In this document: positions 1-8,434 of the stretch, in pieces
How the letters are laid out: the number at the start of each line of letters is the position of its first letter
How positions within the stretch are numbered: position 1 is the first letter of the stretch
Notes under the pieces: generated by a model
Database searches by the model: none
What the model saw: only the letters and a program-made list of their open reading frames with translations
What the model was told of the DNA's origin: nothing
Program-made: the position numbers and the translations under genes
Source of the DNA: Mycoplasma sp. CAG:472
GTDB taxonomy: Bacteria > Bacillota_I > Bacilli_A > RF39 > UBA660
Direction of reading: 5' to 3'
DNA length: 53,522 nucleotides
Assembly: GCA_000437315.1 (NCBI GenBank)
Contig: FR899425.1
Coordinates: 1-53,522 of the forward strand

Positions 1-388
1 CGACTCTTCGAGACTCGGCGAATAAAATTTAATGTGTATAAATGTTAACATGGAATTGGACAAAAATGTCAATGTAGGAATTGGACAGTTTGTACCAATT
101 CTTTTTTTATTAATTGATATAATGAATAATAAATTTGAATTAGAATAATAACTTAAATTTAAAAAATGACTAGCAAAAGTCTTAAAATTTGACTAGTAAG
201 TAATAAATAATATAGTTGTAAACAAAAATTGCATTTTTTGAGTGCTTTGTAACATGTTTAAAAACTAATATTGACACTATTTTAATTAGTAATGTTAATT
301 ATAAGAGTATTATTAAATACTTTGATAGTAATAATATACTTTATGTATATTTAGAAAAAAATAAAGTTGTAATACATAATTGATTTTT
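1..388. other. gene-free left edge
   Basis: No reading frame of useful length or coding character is present on either strand. The 11-mer GGAATTGGACA occurs twice (see the repeat entry). A moderate promoter-like pair, TTGACA at 271-276 and GTTAAT at 294-299 with a 17-base spacer, could start a short transcript that ends at the hairpin at 389-419. ACTAG-type hexamers occur at 169-173 and 192-197. The stretch may be a decayed mobile-element end plus the leader region of nifJ, but nothing here proves either. Confidence 0.4.
52..87. repeat. short direct repeat GGAATTGGACA, possible IS end remnant
   Basis: The 11-mer is at 52-62 and 77-87, exactly 25 bases apart. The second copy runs into GTTTGTACC. 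TTGGACA close to a TGTAC end is a feature of many IS3-family terminal inverted repeats, so this could be a relic of such an end. No transposase fragment is seen, so the assignment is weak. Confidence 0.2.
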
Positions 389-426
389 AAAAATTACTAG
401 TAAAATACTAGTTTTTTTTATATAAT
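389..426 (+). promoter_or_regulatory. ACTAGT pair with T-run upstream of nifJ (operator or leader terminator)
   Basis: ACTAGT occurs at 396-401 and 407-412, 11 bases apart, inside an inverted repeat flanked by an A-run on the left and eight T residues on the right. As RNA this is a short intrinsic-terminator-like hairpin; as DNA it places two identical hexamers on one helix face. TATAAT at 421-426 directly follows and may be the nifJ -10 box, without a good -35. A near copy of the element lies at 3834-3849, beyond the other end of nifJ. Confidence 0.4.
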
Positions 427-444
427 TAAAGTGGTGATAGAAAA

Positions 445-3400
445 ATGAAAATAGTTGATGGAAATAAAGCATGTAGTAGTGTAGCATATTTGTTTAGTGA
501 GATATGTTCAATATATCCAATTACACCATCCTCACCGATGGCTGAAAATATTGATTACTTAACGCATACTGATAAAAAAAATATATTTAATGATAAACCT
601 ACTGTTGTAGAAATGGAATCAGAACTTGGAGCGGCTGGTGCACTTCATGGAGCATTATTATCTGGAAGTTTGGCATCTACTTATACTGCAAGTCAAGGAT
701 TACTATTAATGCTTCCAAATCTATATAAAATAGCGGGTGAATGTCTTCCTGGAGTAATTCATGTTGCTGCAAGAAGTATTGCAACACATGCTCTTTCAAT
801 ATTTGGTGATCATAGTGATATATATTCTGCGAGAATGACAGGATGCTGCATGCTTGCAAGTAGTAATGTTTATGATGCTCAAAACCTTGCGGCAGTAGCA
901 CATTTATCTGCGATAAAGGGAAGTCTTCCTTTTATACACTTTTTTGATGGTTTTAGAACAAGTCATGAACTTAATACAATAAAAGAATTACCCGAAGAAA
1001 AATTACTTCCTTTAGTAGATAAAAATGCTTTAGAAAGTTTTAAGAAAAGGGCATTACTTTCAGATTTAAATTATGGAACAAGTCAAACTGAGGATGTATA
1101 TTTTCAAATAACTGAAAGTAGAAATGAATTATATGATAAAATGCCAGATATTGTTAATGAATATATGACTAAAATTAATGAAATAATGGGAACTAGTTAT
1201 AAACCATTTAATTACTATGGAAGCGAAAATGCTAAATATATAATTATTGCAATGGGTAGTGTAAATGACACTATTAAACTTGTAATTGATAATGAAATAA
1301 AAAATGGTAATAATGATTATGGCTTAATTGAGGTTCATTTATATAGACCATTTAGTAAAAAATATTTAGAGCAAGTACTTCCTAAAAGTGTACAAAAAAT
1401 TGCTGTATTAGATAGGACTAAAGAAGCTGGAAGTATTGGTGAACCACTTTATTTAGATGTATTATCTTCGTTAAAAGATAAAAATATTGAGATTGTCGGA
1501 GGAAGATATGGACTATCTAGTAAGAATACTAGTCCTAGTGATATAAAAAGTGTTTATGATAGTTTAGAAAGTAAACCTCAAAATAGTTTTACAATTGGTA
1601 TAAATGATGATTTAACTCATTTAAGTTTACCAAAAACTGATTATAAATTATCTAATAATTATGAAGAATTTAAAATATATGGTTTTGGTTCAGATGGAAT
1701 GGTAAGTGCTTCGAAAAATATGCTTACATTATTACATGAAAGTTTAGGAAAATATGTCGAAGGTTATTTTGAATATGATTCTAAAAAAAGTGGTGGAGTA
1801 ACTATATCTCATTTAAGAATGTCAGATAATAGTATTAATGCACCTTTTTATGTAACTAGCCCTACTTTAGTAGTTGTAACAAAAGATGTTTATTTTGAAA
1901 GATATGATATGCTTTCTGGTATAAAAGATAATGGAATACTTTTAATAAATACTATTAAAAATGAAAAAGAATTAAATGATTATTTAAGTGGTTCTATAAA
2001 AAAAGAAATTATATCTAAAAATATAAATGTAAAAATAATTAATGCACAAAGGATTGCTTATGAAAATCATTTAAATGATAAAATAAGCAAGATTATGGAA
2101 GTAAATATACTTAACCTATTAAATGTACCAAATGCTAAAGAAATGGTTGTTAATTCCGTTAAAAAAGCCTTTATGACTAAAGGTGAGGATGTTGTTAATA
2201 ATAATATTAATGCTATAAATGCATCATTAAATGAAATAAAAGATGTAAAAATAATAGATAGTTTTGCCAAAGAGGAAAATGAAGAAAAAGATATTTATAC
2301 TTTAATAAATAATAGAAAAGGAGAAAACCTTTCTACAAGTGAAGTTAAAATGTTTAGTAATGGTGGAGTTAATTGTGGACTATCTAAATATGAAAAAAGA
2401 GATGTTTCTATGCTTACTCCAAAATGGAATATAGAAAAGTGTATTGAATGTGGAGCATGTAATATAGTTTGTCCTCATAGTGTAATAAGACCATTTATTA
2501 CTAAAGATAAATCACTTGGTAAACCTCTTTTAGGAAATGATGAATATAATTATTTTGTAGGTATTAGTAATAAAGATTGTACTGGATGTGGTTTATGCGT
2601 AGGAGTTTGTCCTACTAAAGCTCTTACTTTAGAAACAAATGTTATTCCAACTGATGAATTATTTAATACATATGAAAATCCATCATTATATCCAAAAAAC
2701 ACTATAAAAGGAGTATCTTTAACAAAACCTTTATTTGAATTTTCTGGTGCTTGTGCTGGTTGTGGTGAAACTCCATATATTAAATTATTAACTCAAATTG
2801 TTGGAGAAAAATTAGTTATTGCTAATGCTACAGGATGTTCAAGTATTTACGGAGGTAGTTTTCCATCAACACCATATTTAGTTCCTTGGGCAAATTCACT
2901 TTTCGAAGATAATGCAGAATTTGCTTATGGCATTTATACATCTTATAAACAAAAAAGAAATAGAATAAAAAATATTATTTCTAATTCTATTAATTCTTAT
3001 TCTGAAAAAGAAAAAGATGCTTGTTTAAATTTACTTTTAAATTTTGATAATTATGAAATTACAAATAATTTTGTAAAAAATATGGATGATTTAACTTTAC
3101 CAAAAGAATTATATGATTTAAAAGAATATATACCTAAAAAAAGTGTTTGGGCTATTGGTGGTGATGGTTGGGCTTATGATATAGGATATAATGGAATAGA
3201 TCATATTCTTCATTCAAATGAAAATATTAATATTTTAGTTCTTGATACAGAGGTTTATTCAAATACCGGAGGACAAGCAAGTAAATCAACAAAAGTTGGT
3301 GCTGTTGCTGAATTTGCAGATTTTGGTAAGAAAACTAGTAAAAAAGATTTATTTAAAATTGCTATGTGCGCCCCTAATGTGTATGTTGGATCAATTTGTT

Positions 3401-3771
3401 TGGGAGCAAATAATGTTCAAGCAATTAAAACATTAACTGAAGCAGAAAATCATAATGGTCCCTCAATTGTAATATGTTATTGTCCTTGTATAGAACATGG
3501 TATCAAGGGTGGAATGTGTAACTCTATTAACGAAGAAAAACTTGCAGTAGAGTGTGGTTATACACTTTTAATGAGATATAAAGATAATAAACTATATCTT
3601 GATTCAAAAGAACCTAATTTTGATAAGTATGAAGAATTTTTAAATAATGAAGTAAGATATAATGCTTTAAAAATAAAAGATAATTCTTTAGCAAATAAAC
3701 TTCTTAATATACAAATTAATAATGCTAAAGAAAGATATAATTATTATAATAAAATAAAGAGTACTGATTAG
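445..3771 (+). CDS. nifJ: pyruvate:ferredoxin (flavodoxin) oxidoreductase
   Basis: Single-chain PFOR that oxidatively decarboxylates pyruvate to acetyl-CoA and passes electrons to ferredoxin or flavodoxin in the cytoplasm, using thiamine diphosphate and three 4Fe-4S clusters. The N-terminus has the YPITPSSPMAE pyruvate/TPP-domain motif. Two CxxCxxCxxxC ferredoxin motifs sit at Cys666-676 and Cys712-722. The proximal-cluster cysteines are visible in CAGCGE, ATGCSS and CYCPC. The TPP motif starts with GDG at about residues 906-908 and is followed by the SNTGGQAS segment. At 1108 residues it is slightly shorter than the usual 1170-1200, with all functional motifs kept. The start is supported by a GTGGTGAT ribosome site 10 bases upstream. 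It is monocistronic and implies fermentative, anaerobic metabolism. Confidence 0.97.
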   Translation: MKIVDGNKACSSVAYLFSEICSIYPITPSSPMAENIDYLTHTDKKNIFNDKPTVVEMESELGAAGALHGALLSGSLASTYTASQGLLLMLPNLYKIAGECLPGVIHVAARSIATHALSIFGDHSDIYSARMTGCCMLASSNVYDAQNLAAVAHLSAIKGSLPFIHFFDGFRTSHELNTIKELPEEKLLPLVDKNALESFKKRALLSDLNYGTSQTEDVYFQITESRNELYDKMPDIVNEYMTKINEIMGTSYKPFNYYGSENAKYIIIAMGSVNDTIKLVIDNEIKNGNNDYGLIEVHLYRPFSKKYLEQVLPKSVQKIAVLDRTKEAGSIGEPLYLDVLSSLKDKNIEIVGGRYGLSSKNTSPSDIKSVYDSLESKPQNSFTIGINDDLTHLSLPKTDYKLSNNYEEFKIYGFGSDGMVSASKNMLTLLHESLGKYVEGYFEYDSKKSGGVTISHLRMSDNSINAPFYVTSPTLVVVTKDVYFERYDMLSGIKDNGILLINTIKNEKELNDYLSGSIKKEIISKNINVKIINAQRIAYENHLNDKISKIMEVNILNLLNVPNAKEMVVNSVKKAFMTKGEDVVNNNINAINASLNEIKDVKIIDSFAKEENEEKDIYTLINNRKGENLSTSEVKMFSNGGVNCGLSKYEKRDVSMLTPKWNIEKCIECGACNIVCPHSVIRPFITKDKSLGKPLLGNDEYNYFVGISNKDCTGCGLCVGVCPTKALTLETNVIPTDELFNTYENPSLYPKNTIKGVSLTKPLFEFSGACAGCGETPYIKLLTQIVGEKLVIANATGCSSIYGGSFPSTPYLVPWANSLFEDNAEFAYGIYTSYKQKRNRIKNIISNSINSYSEKEKDACLNLLLNFDNYEITNNFVKNMDDLTLPKELYDLKEYIPKKSVWAIGGDGWAYDIGYNGIDHILHSNENINILVLDTEVYSNTGGQASKSTKVGAVAEFADFGKKTSKKDLFKIAMCAPNVYVGSICLGANNVQAIKTLTEAENHNGPSIVICYCPCIEHGIKGGMCNSINEEKLAVECGYTLLMRYKDNKLYLDSKEPNFDKYEEFLNNEVRYNALKIKDNSLANKLLNIQINNAKERYNYYNKIKSTD

Positions 3772-3785
3772 TATTCTTTTTTTTC

Positions 3786-3880
3786 ATAAAAAAAAACGAG
3801 GCCTTTAGGGCCTCAAAGAATAAAAAGGGGTTGACTAGTGTGATACTAGCACCAAATCGCCTTCTTAAGTGATTTGGTAA
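3786..3880 (-). ncRNA. putative small RNA with three hairpins, antisense orientation between nifJ and recG
   Basis: A complete transcription unit without coding capacity. The promoter is at 3886-3914 (minus strand) and the terminator at 3788-3814. The roughly 95-nt RNA would fold into hairpin 1 (ACCAAATC pairing with GATTTGGT, 3851-3877), hairpin 2 (CTAGT pairing with ACTAG, 3834-3849) and the terminator stem GAGGCC/GGCCTC. An unpaired CAACCCCTTTTT stretch lies between hairpin 2 and the terminator. C-rich single-stranded patches are used by several Gram-positive regulatory RNAs to pair with Shine-Dalgarno sequences; that role is inference. I do not recognise the family. Confidence 0.55.
3788..3814 (-). 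terminator. intrinsic terminator of the minus-strand small RNA
   Basis: Perfect 6-bp stem GAGGCC/GGCCTC at 3798-3814 with a 5-base loop. The A-run is on its plus-strand left side, so it reads as stem plus about nine U on the minus strand. It cannot be the nifJ terminator by the usual rule because no T-run follows on the plus strand. Confidence 0.75.
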
Positions 3881-3885
3881 TTAAT

Positions 3886-3914
3886 ATACTAAAGCATATA
3901 TGATAAAAAGTCAA
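3886..3914 (-). promoter_or_regulatory. promoter of the minus-strand small RNA, with upstream direct repeats
   Basis: On the minus strand TTGACT (3909-3914) and TAGTAT (3886-3891) are separated by exactly 17 bases. Just upstream of the -35, the plus strand reads TTTACA-N5-TTTACA (about 3920-3936), an 11-base direct repeat. A similar GTGTAAA-rich segment precedes the small-RNA promoter at 6013, so both may share an activator. Confidence 0.6.
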
Positions 3915-4002
3915 TTAACTTTACACTTATTTTACATATTTTTTTAAAAAACTTTATATTTGCTTTTTTTATAAAGTTTGATACAATTAGGTTGGAGGTA
4001 AA

Positions 4003-5976
4003 ATGGACATAAAAAATTTACACCAGGTGGGTGAAAAAACTTCAAAAATATTAAATAAACTAGGAATATTTACAGATGATGATTTAATAAATTATTATCC
4101 ATATAGATATAATGTTTATAATTTTTCAAATGAATTAATAGATAATTCTACATTAATAATAAATGTAATTATTGAATCTAATCCAATTGTTTCATATATT
4201 AAAAAAAATTTTAATAGATTATCATTTAGAGCAAGGTATAATGAAAGAATTTTTAATGTAGTAATATTTAATAGAGCTTATTTAAAAACAAATTTAACTA
4301 TTGGAAAAAATATAACTATTATTGGTAAATATGATTTTAAGAAAAATATATTTACATCTTCGGATATAAAATTTAATGTAACTAATGGTCAAATAGAACC
4401 AGTATATCATTTAACAAAAGGAATAACTAATAATACAGTTTCTAAATTAATAAAAGATAATTTTAATAATATATATATTAAAGATTCTTTACCAAGTAAT
4501 ATTATTTCAAAATATAATTTATTATCTAAAAAAGATGCATTATATAATATTCATTTTTCAAATGATTTAAAAATGGTTCATTATGCTAAGAATAGATTAA
4601 TTTATGAAGAATTATTTGATTTTTCATTTAAAATGAATTATTTTAAAAATCAAAATATTAGAAAAGATAAAGAACCTAAAAATATTGATATAAACAAAAT
4701 AAATGAATTTAAAAAACTATTACCATTTTCTTTAACTACTGATCAAGATAATGCTTATAATGAAATTGTTCAAGATATGAGTTCAAATAAAAAAATGAAT
4801 AGACTCCTTTTAGGAGATGTTGGAAGTGGTAAAACTGTTGTAGCCGTGGGAGCAATCTATGCTAATTTTATTGCAGGATTTGAATCTACTTTAATGGCTC
4901 CAACTGAAGTACTTGCTACTCAACACTATTTTAGTATTAAAAAAATACTTGATAAATTTAATGTAGCTGTTGAGTTAATAACTGGTTCAATGTCTAAAAA
5001 AGAAAAAGAAGCAATTTATAAAAGAGTTCAAAATAAAGAAATAGATTTATTAATTGGAACACATTCATTATTAAATGAAAATATTATATTTAATAATTTA
5101 GGACTTGTTATAACAGATGAACAACACCGTTTTGGAGTACATCAAAGATTTACCTTGGAAGATAAATCAAAATGCCCTGATATTTTATATTTATCAGCAA
5201 CACCTATTCCTAGAACTTATGCAATGACTATTTATGGTGATTTAGATATTTCATATATTAAAACTAAACCAACTGGTAGAAAAGATATTATTACAAAGGT
5301 TAAGAAAAATAGTGATATTAAAGAGGTGCTTGGACTTATGCTTGAACAAATAAAATTAGGACATCAAATATATGTAGTATCTCCTTTAGTCGAAGAGGAT
5401 GAATCATTAAACTTAACAAGTATAAATTTGTTAAAGGAAAAACTATCACTTGCATTTAAAAATTTATTTAGAATTGAAATAATTCATGGTAAAATGAAAA
5501 CTAGTGAAAAAGAAAGTATCATGAATGATTTTAAAAATAATCAGATTAAAATATTAATAGCAACCACCGTTATTGAAGTAGGTATAGATGTTTCTAATGC
5601 TACGATGATGGTAATATTTAATGCTGAAAGATTTGGACTTGCAACACTTCATCAGTTAAGAGGAAGAGTAGGAAGAAGTGATTTACAAAGTTATTGCTAT
5701 TTAATTAGTGATAGTGATAATGATCGTCTTAAAGTAATGGAGGAAAGTAATGATGGTTTCTATATATCTCAAAAAGATTTTGAAATGCGCGGTCATGGAG
5801 ATTTATTTGGTGTTAAACAACATGGAGATATGTCATTTAAACTTGCTAATTTAAAAAATGATTATAATATTTTGCTATTTGCTAATGAAGATGCAAAAAA
5901 ATTTATTGATAGTAAAGAATATTTAAATAATGAATATTATAAAGACTTAGCTCAAAATTTAAACATCACAGATTAA
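4003..5976 (+). CDS. recG: ATP-dependent DNA helicase RecG
   Basis: Branch-migrating SF2 helicase that remodels stalled replication forks and recombination intermediates. The N-terminal wedge/OB region (about 50-150) is followed by the motor: Walker A GDVGSGKT at 271-278, DEQH box at 372-375, SATPIPRT at about 398-405, and the C-terminal helicase half with TTVIEVGIDV and QLRGRVGRS, then the RecG-specific RGHGDLFGVKQHG hook. Length 657 is normal for the family. The start has a strong GGTTGGAGG site. It stands alone between two small-RNA units; a TACAAT -10-like box lies at 3982-3987. Confidence 0.96.
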   Translation: MDIKNLHQVGEKTSKILNKLGIFTDDDLINYYPYRYNVYNFSNELIDNSTLIINVIIESNPIVSYIKKNFNRLSFRARYNERIFNVVIFNRAYLKTNLTIGKNITIIGKYDFKKNIFTSSDIKFNVTNGQIEPVYHLTKGITNNTVSKLIKDNFNNIYIKDSLPSNIISKYNLLSKKDALYNIHFSNDLKMVHYAKNRLIYEELFDFSFKMNYFKNQNIRKDKEPKNIDINKINEFKKLLPFSLTTDQDNAYNEIVQDMSSNKKMNRLLLGDVGSGKTVVAVGAIYANFIAGFESTLMAPTEVLATQHYFSIKKILDKFNVAVELITGSMSKKEKEAIYKRVQNKEIDLLIGTHSLLNENIIFNNLGLVITDEQHRFGVHQRFTLEDKSKCPDILYLSATPIPRTYAMTIYGDLDISYIKTKPTGRKDIITKVKKNSDIKEVLGLMLEQIKLGHQIYVVSPLVEEDESLNLTSINLLKEKLSLAFKNLFRIEIIHGKMKTSEKESIMNDFKNNQIKILIATTVIEVGIDVSNATMMVIFNAERFGLATLHQLRGRVGRSDLQSYCYLISDSDNDRLKVMEESNDGFYISQKDFEMRGHGDLFGVKQHGDMSFKLANLKNDYNILLFANEDAKKFIDSKEYLNNEYYKDLAQNLNITD

Positions 5977-6012
5977 AAAGTGTAAAGCATTAGTAAAGTG
6001 TAAAAAAAATAA

Positions 6013-6041
6013 TTGACTTTTTTAAAAAATCATATTATCAT
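6013..6041 (+). promoter_or_regulatory. promoter of the small RNA downstream of recG
   Basis: TTGACT at 6013-6018, 17-base spacer, TATCAT at 6036-6041 (five of six consensus bases). GTGTAAA occurs upstream at 5980-5986 and 5998-6004. The -35 context AATTGACTTTTT is the same as at the minus-strand small-RNA promoter near 3914. Confidence 0.65.
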
Positions 6042-6047
6042 TTAATT

Positions 6048-6157
6048 AGCATAGGACAAATAAAAACCTATGCCTGACTAAAACCTTACGAATTATAATG
6101 TGAGGAATGGTCAAACCAAAACCCCCTGAGCGGCCTTTTTACAGGCCGCATTTTTTT
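6048..6157 (+). ncRNA. putative 110-nt small RNA between recG and the patatin gene
   Basis: Bounded by its own promoter and a strong terminator, and without an open frame. Predicted structure: hairpin 1, GCATAGG (6049-6055) with CCTATGC (6067-6073); hairpin 2, TGAC...CCTTAC (6075-6089) with GTGAGG...GTCA (6100-6113), an extended stem with an internal loop; then the single-stranded AAACCAAAACCCCCTGA and terminator GCGGCCT/AGGCCGC. The unpaired five-C run resembles Shine-Dalgarno-targeting patches in regulatory RNAs. It does not look like SRP RNA, 6S RNA or tmRNA, and I do not recognise its family. Confidence 0.6.
6130..6157 (+). terminator. intrinsic terminator of the 6048-6157 RNA
   Basis: Perfect 7-bp GC-rich stem GCGGCCT (6130-6136) / AGGCCGC (6143-6149), 6-base loop, followed by seven T residues (6151-6157). 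Confidence 0.9.
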
Positions 6158-6183
6158 AGGATAAAATTATTATGAATACCCAT

Positions 6184-6217
6184 TTACCAAAAGTGTGTAA
6201 ATACACAAAAATGGTAA
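6184..6217. promoter_or_regulatory. inverted repeat upstream of the patatin gene
   Basis: TTACCA (6184-6189) and GTGT (6193-6196) pair with ACAC (6203-6206) and TGGTAA (6212-6217). It may be an operator or an RNA stem between the small RNA and the patatin promoter. No T-run follows, so it is not a terminator. Confidence 0.35.
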
Positions 6218-6248
6218 AAAAGATTATTGATATATTAATTATTAATCT

Positions 6249-6285
6249 AAAGTATATATACTTTTAATAAAAAAGTAGATATAAT
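6249..6285 (+). promoter_or_regulatory. patatin-gene promoter with perfect 16-bp palindrome
   Basis: TATAAT at 6280-6285 is the likely -10. The expected -35 position (6257-6262, TATACT) falls inside the perfect palindrome AAAGTATATATACTTT (6249-6264), a layout typical of a repressor site that blocks RNA polymerase. The regulator is unknown. Confidence 0.5.
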
Positions 6286-6305
6286 TATTTTGAAAAGGAG
6301 GATAC

Positions 6306-7160
6306 ATGAAAACACTTTTAGTTTTAGAGGGTGGTGCTTTTAGGGGTACATATACTGCTGCAATAATCGATAAATTTATCGAAGATAATATTAATATAGA
6401 TGCAATAATTGGTGTTTCTGCAGGTGCTTTAATAGCTCCAAATTATTATTCTAGGCAAATAGGAAGATGTTTAAATATTAATAGAAAATATTGTAAAGAC
6501 TCAAGATATATGGGTAAAAAATCATTAATTGAAACTGGTAATTTTGTTAATAAAGACTTTGCTTATTATGATGTTACTAAAAATATTGAAGTATTTGATG
6601 AAAAAGAATATGAAAAAAATTACAAACTTCTTTTAGCAACAGTATCGAATGTTGAAACAGGTCTTCCTGAATATATTGAAGTAAATAATGTTTATAATCA
6701 GATTGAAGTATTAAGAGCAAGTAGTGCAATGCCTTTTTTAACAAATATTGTAGAAGTTAATAATAATTATTATTTAGATGGAGCAATATGTGATAGTATT
6801 CCAATTAAAAAAGCTTTATCTTTAGAATATGATAGAATTATTGTTATTTTAACAAGGGAAAAAGGTTTTACTAAAAAACCATTTAATAAAGGAGAAATTA
6901 TAGGAATAAAAACTAAGTATAAGAAATATCCTAAATTTATTAAAGCAATGCTTAATAGATATAAACAGTATAATGAATCATTAGAAATAATTGATAAATT
7001 AAGTAGTGAAAATAAAATATTTGCTATATATCCCTCAGAAAATATTGATATAAGTCTTAATAAAGTAAATAAAAAAGAAATAGATAGAATATATGATATT
7101 GGAATAAAAGATTATAATAATATAAAAGATAAATTAAATGAATATTTAAACTCAAAATAA
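6306..7160 (+). CDS. patatin-like phospholipase (RssA/YlbK type)
   Basis: Serine acyl-hydrolase of the patatin family, expected to act on membrane lipids or acyl esters. The family motifs are intact: oxyanion loop GGAFRGTY at 9-16, nucleophile elbow GVSAG with Ser38, and catalytic Asp158 in DGA. Length 284 fits the bacterial single-domain family. No signal peptide is visible, so it is probably cytoplasmic or peripheral. The start follows a strong AAAAGGAGG site. It precedes the acylation cluster by 43 bases and might share readthrough, but it has its own promoter. Confidence 0.9.
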   Translation: MKTLLVLEGGAFRGTYTAAIIDKFIEDNINIDAIIGVSAGALIAPNYYSRQIGRCLNINRKYCKDSRYMGKKSLIETGNFVNKDFAYYDVTKNIEVFDEKEYEKNYKLLLATVSNVETGLPEYIEVNNVYNQIEVLRASSAMPFLTNIVEVNNNYYLDGAICDSIPIKKALSLEYDRIIVILTREKGFTKKPFNKGEIIGIKTKYKKYPKFIKAMLNRYKQYNESLEIIDKLSSENKIFAIYPSENIDISLNKVNKKEIDRIYDIGIKDYNNIKDKLNEYLNSK

Positions 7161-7203
7161 TTGAAATTAATTAATTTAAATGGTATTATTTTATAGGGTA
7201 GTT

Positions 7204-8433
7204 ATGAAGAAAAAGAAGTTAAAATTAAAAACAAAATATAAATTTTTACTTATAATGATAGCTATATTTTTAGTTACTTTTTTTAGTATGAATTTTCTTT
7301 TTAATATTATTTTAATCGGAGATAAAGACATTTATTTAAATGTAAATAGTTCTTATTTCGAAAATGGCTATAAAGCAACATTTTTTGGTAAAAAGTTAAA
7401 AGTTGATGTAAAAAATAATATTGATAATACCTCTTTAGGAGATTATAAAGTTACATATACAGCAAACTTATTAAATTTTAAAAAAAGTGTTATTAGAAAT
7501 ATTCATGTAGTTGATAATGAAAAACCTGTAATAACATTAAATGGTGATAATATAATATATCTTAATAAAGATAGTAAATATGAAGAACCTGGTTATGAAA
7601 TAACTGATAACTATGATAAAGATATTAATAGTAAAATTAAAGTAACAAATAATATTGATGAAACCAAAGCAGGCAAGTATGAGGTTGTGTATGAGGCAAT
7701 AGATAGTTCTAAAAATAAATCAAAAGTTGTAAGAACTGTTGAAGTTCTTGATGATAGTGCATTAACAAGTTCGATAAAAGATTTTACTTTAAAAGGACTA
7801 TTTACTAAAACTACTTTAACTTATGAAGAAAATGAATATAATTATTTTAATGATACTATCTTTTTAGGAGACTCAAATACATCATTTTTGTATCTAAAAG
7901 GAAAACATATTTCAGCTTATCAAACTTGGGCAAGAAATAACTTAAACATTGCTCAAATGAATTCTTCAACTTTTGAAACTTATGAAAATAGACAAAATAC
8001 GGTTTTAAATGATGCTCTTACAAAATATAAACCAAAATATTTAATTGTATGTCCTGGAATAAATGCTGGACTTTATATGCAAAAAGATGTATTTGTAAGA
8101 GAACTTCAAAAATTTTATGATAATATTAAGTTAAATTATAAAGATACAAAAATTATATTTTCAGCAATATTTCCAATAAATGATGGTACACTAAATAAAG
8201 CAAGTCAAAAAAATATTAATATTTTAAATTATTATTTAGCAAGATTTTGTTATGAAAATAATATAAATTTTATTGATTTTACAAATGAAATAAAGGATAA
8301 TGAAGGTTATGCTAATGTAAGTTTATTTGAATGTACTGATGAACTTAATTGCAATTTTCATTTAAATGAAGAAGGAAGAAATAAATATATAGACTACATA
8401 AAACATTTAGATTTAGGAAAGGTGGTAAATTAA
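7204..8433 (+). CDS. membrane-anchored Ig-like and SGNH-hydrolase-like protein
   Basis: About 409 residues from the ATG at 7204, which has a GGGTAG site; an in-frame ATG at 7180 lacks one. A Lys-rich N-terminus and one membrane segment (about 13-35) anchor an extracellular part. This has Ig-like DUF5011-type modules, seen in EKPVITLNGDN and in the EEPGYEITDNYD segment with a GKYEVVYEA end. A C-terminal SGNH-type hydrolase domain has GDSN at about 222-225 and the late His in FHLNEEG at about 386. It opens the acylation cluster and is one base from the next gene. It is likely to esterify or de-esterify a surface polymer; the substrate is unknown. Confidence 0.7.
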   Translation: MKKKKLKLKTKYKFLLIMIAIFLVTFFSMNFLFNIILIGDKDIYLNVNSSYFENGYKATFFGKKLKVDVKNNIDNTSLGDYKVTYTANLLNFKKSVIRNIHVVDNEKPVITLNGDNIIYLNKDSKYEEPGYEITDNYDKDINSKIKVTNNIDETKAGKYEVVYEAIDSSKNKSKVVRTVEVLDDSALTSSIKDFTLKGLFTKTTLTYEENEYNYFNDTIFLGDSNTSFLYLKGKHISAYQTWARNNLNIAQMNSSTFETYENRQNTVLNDALTKYKPKYLIVCPGINAGLYMQKDVFVRELQKFYDNIKLNYKDTKIIFSAIFPINDGTLNKASQKNINILNYYLARFCYENNINFIDFTNEIKDNEGYANVSLFECTDELNCNFHLNEEGRNKYIDYIKHLDLGKVVN

Positions 8434-8434
8434 T

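Noticed and set aside
1..97. Complete insertion sequence at the left edge
   Set aside because: Only a short TTGGACA-type repeat is present; there is no transposase frame or matching inverted end within the window.
677..901. Minus-strand frame of 74 codons inside nifJ, and similar long antisense frames inside rny, murE, ponA and others
   Set aside because: They lie fully inside strongly conserved genes, lack ribosome sites and have composition that follows from the codon pattern of the opposite strand.
3781..3820. Hairpin after nifJ as the nifJ terminator
   Set aside because: The T-run lies on the opposite strand side (plus-strand A-run before the stem), so it terminates minus-strand transcription only.
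6306..7160. Patatin-like protein as a CBASS (CapV) effector
   Set aside because: No CD-NTase cyclase or CBASS accessory gene is nearby, and the protein is of the common single-domain RssA-like length.
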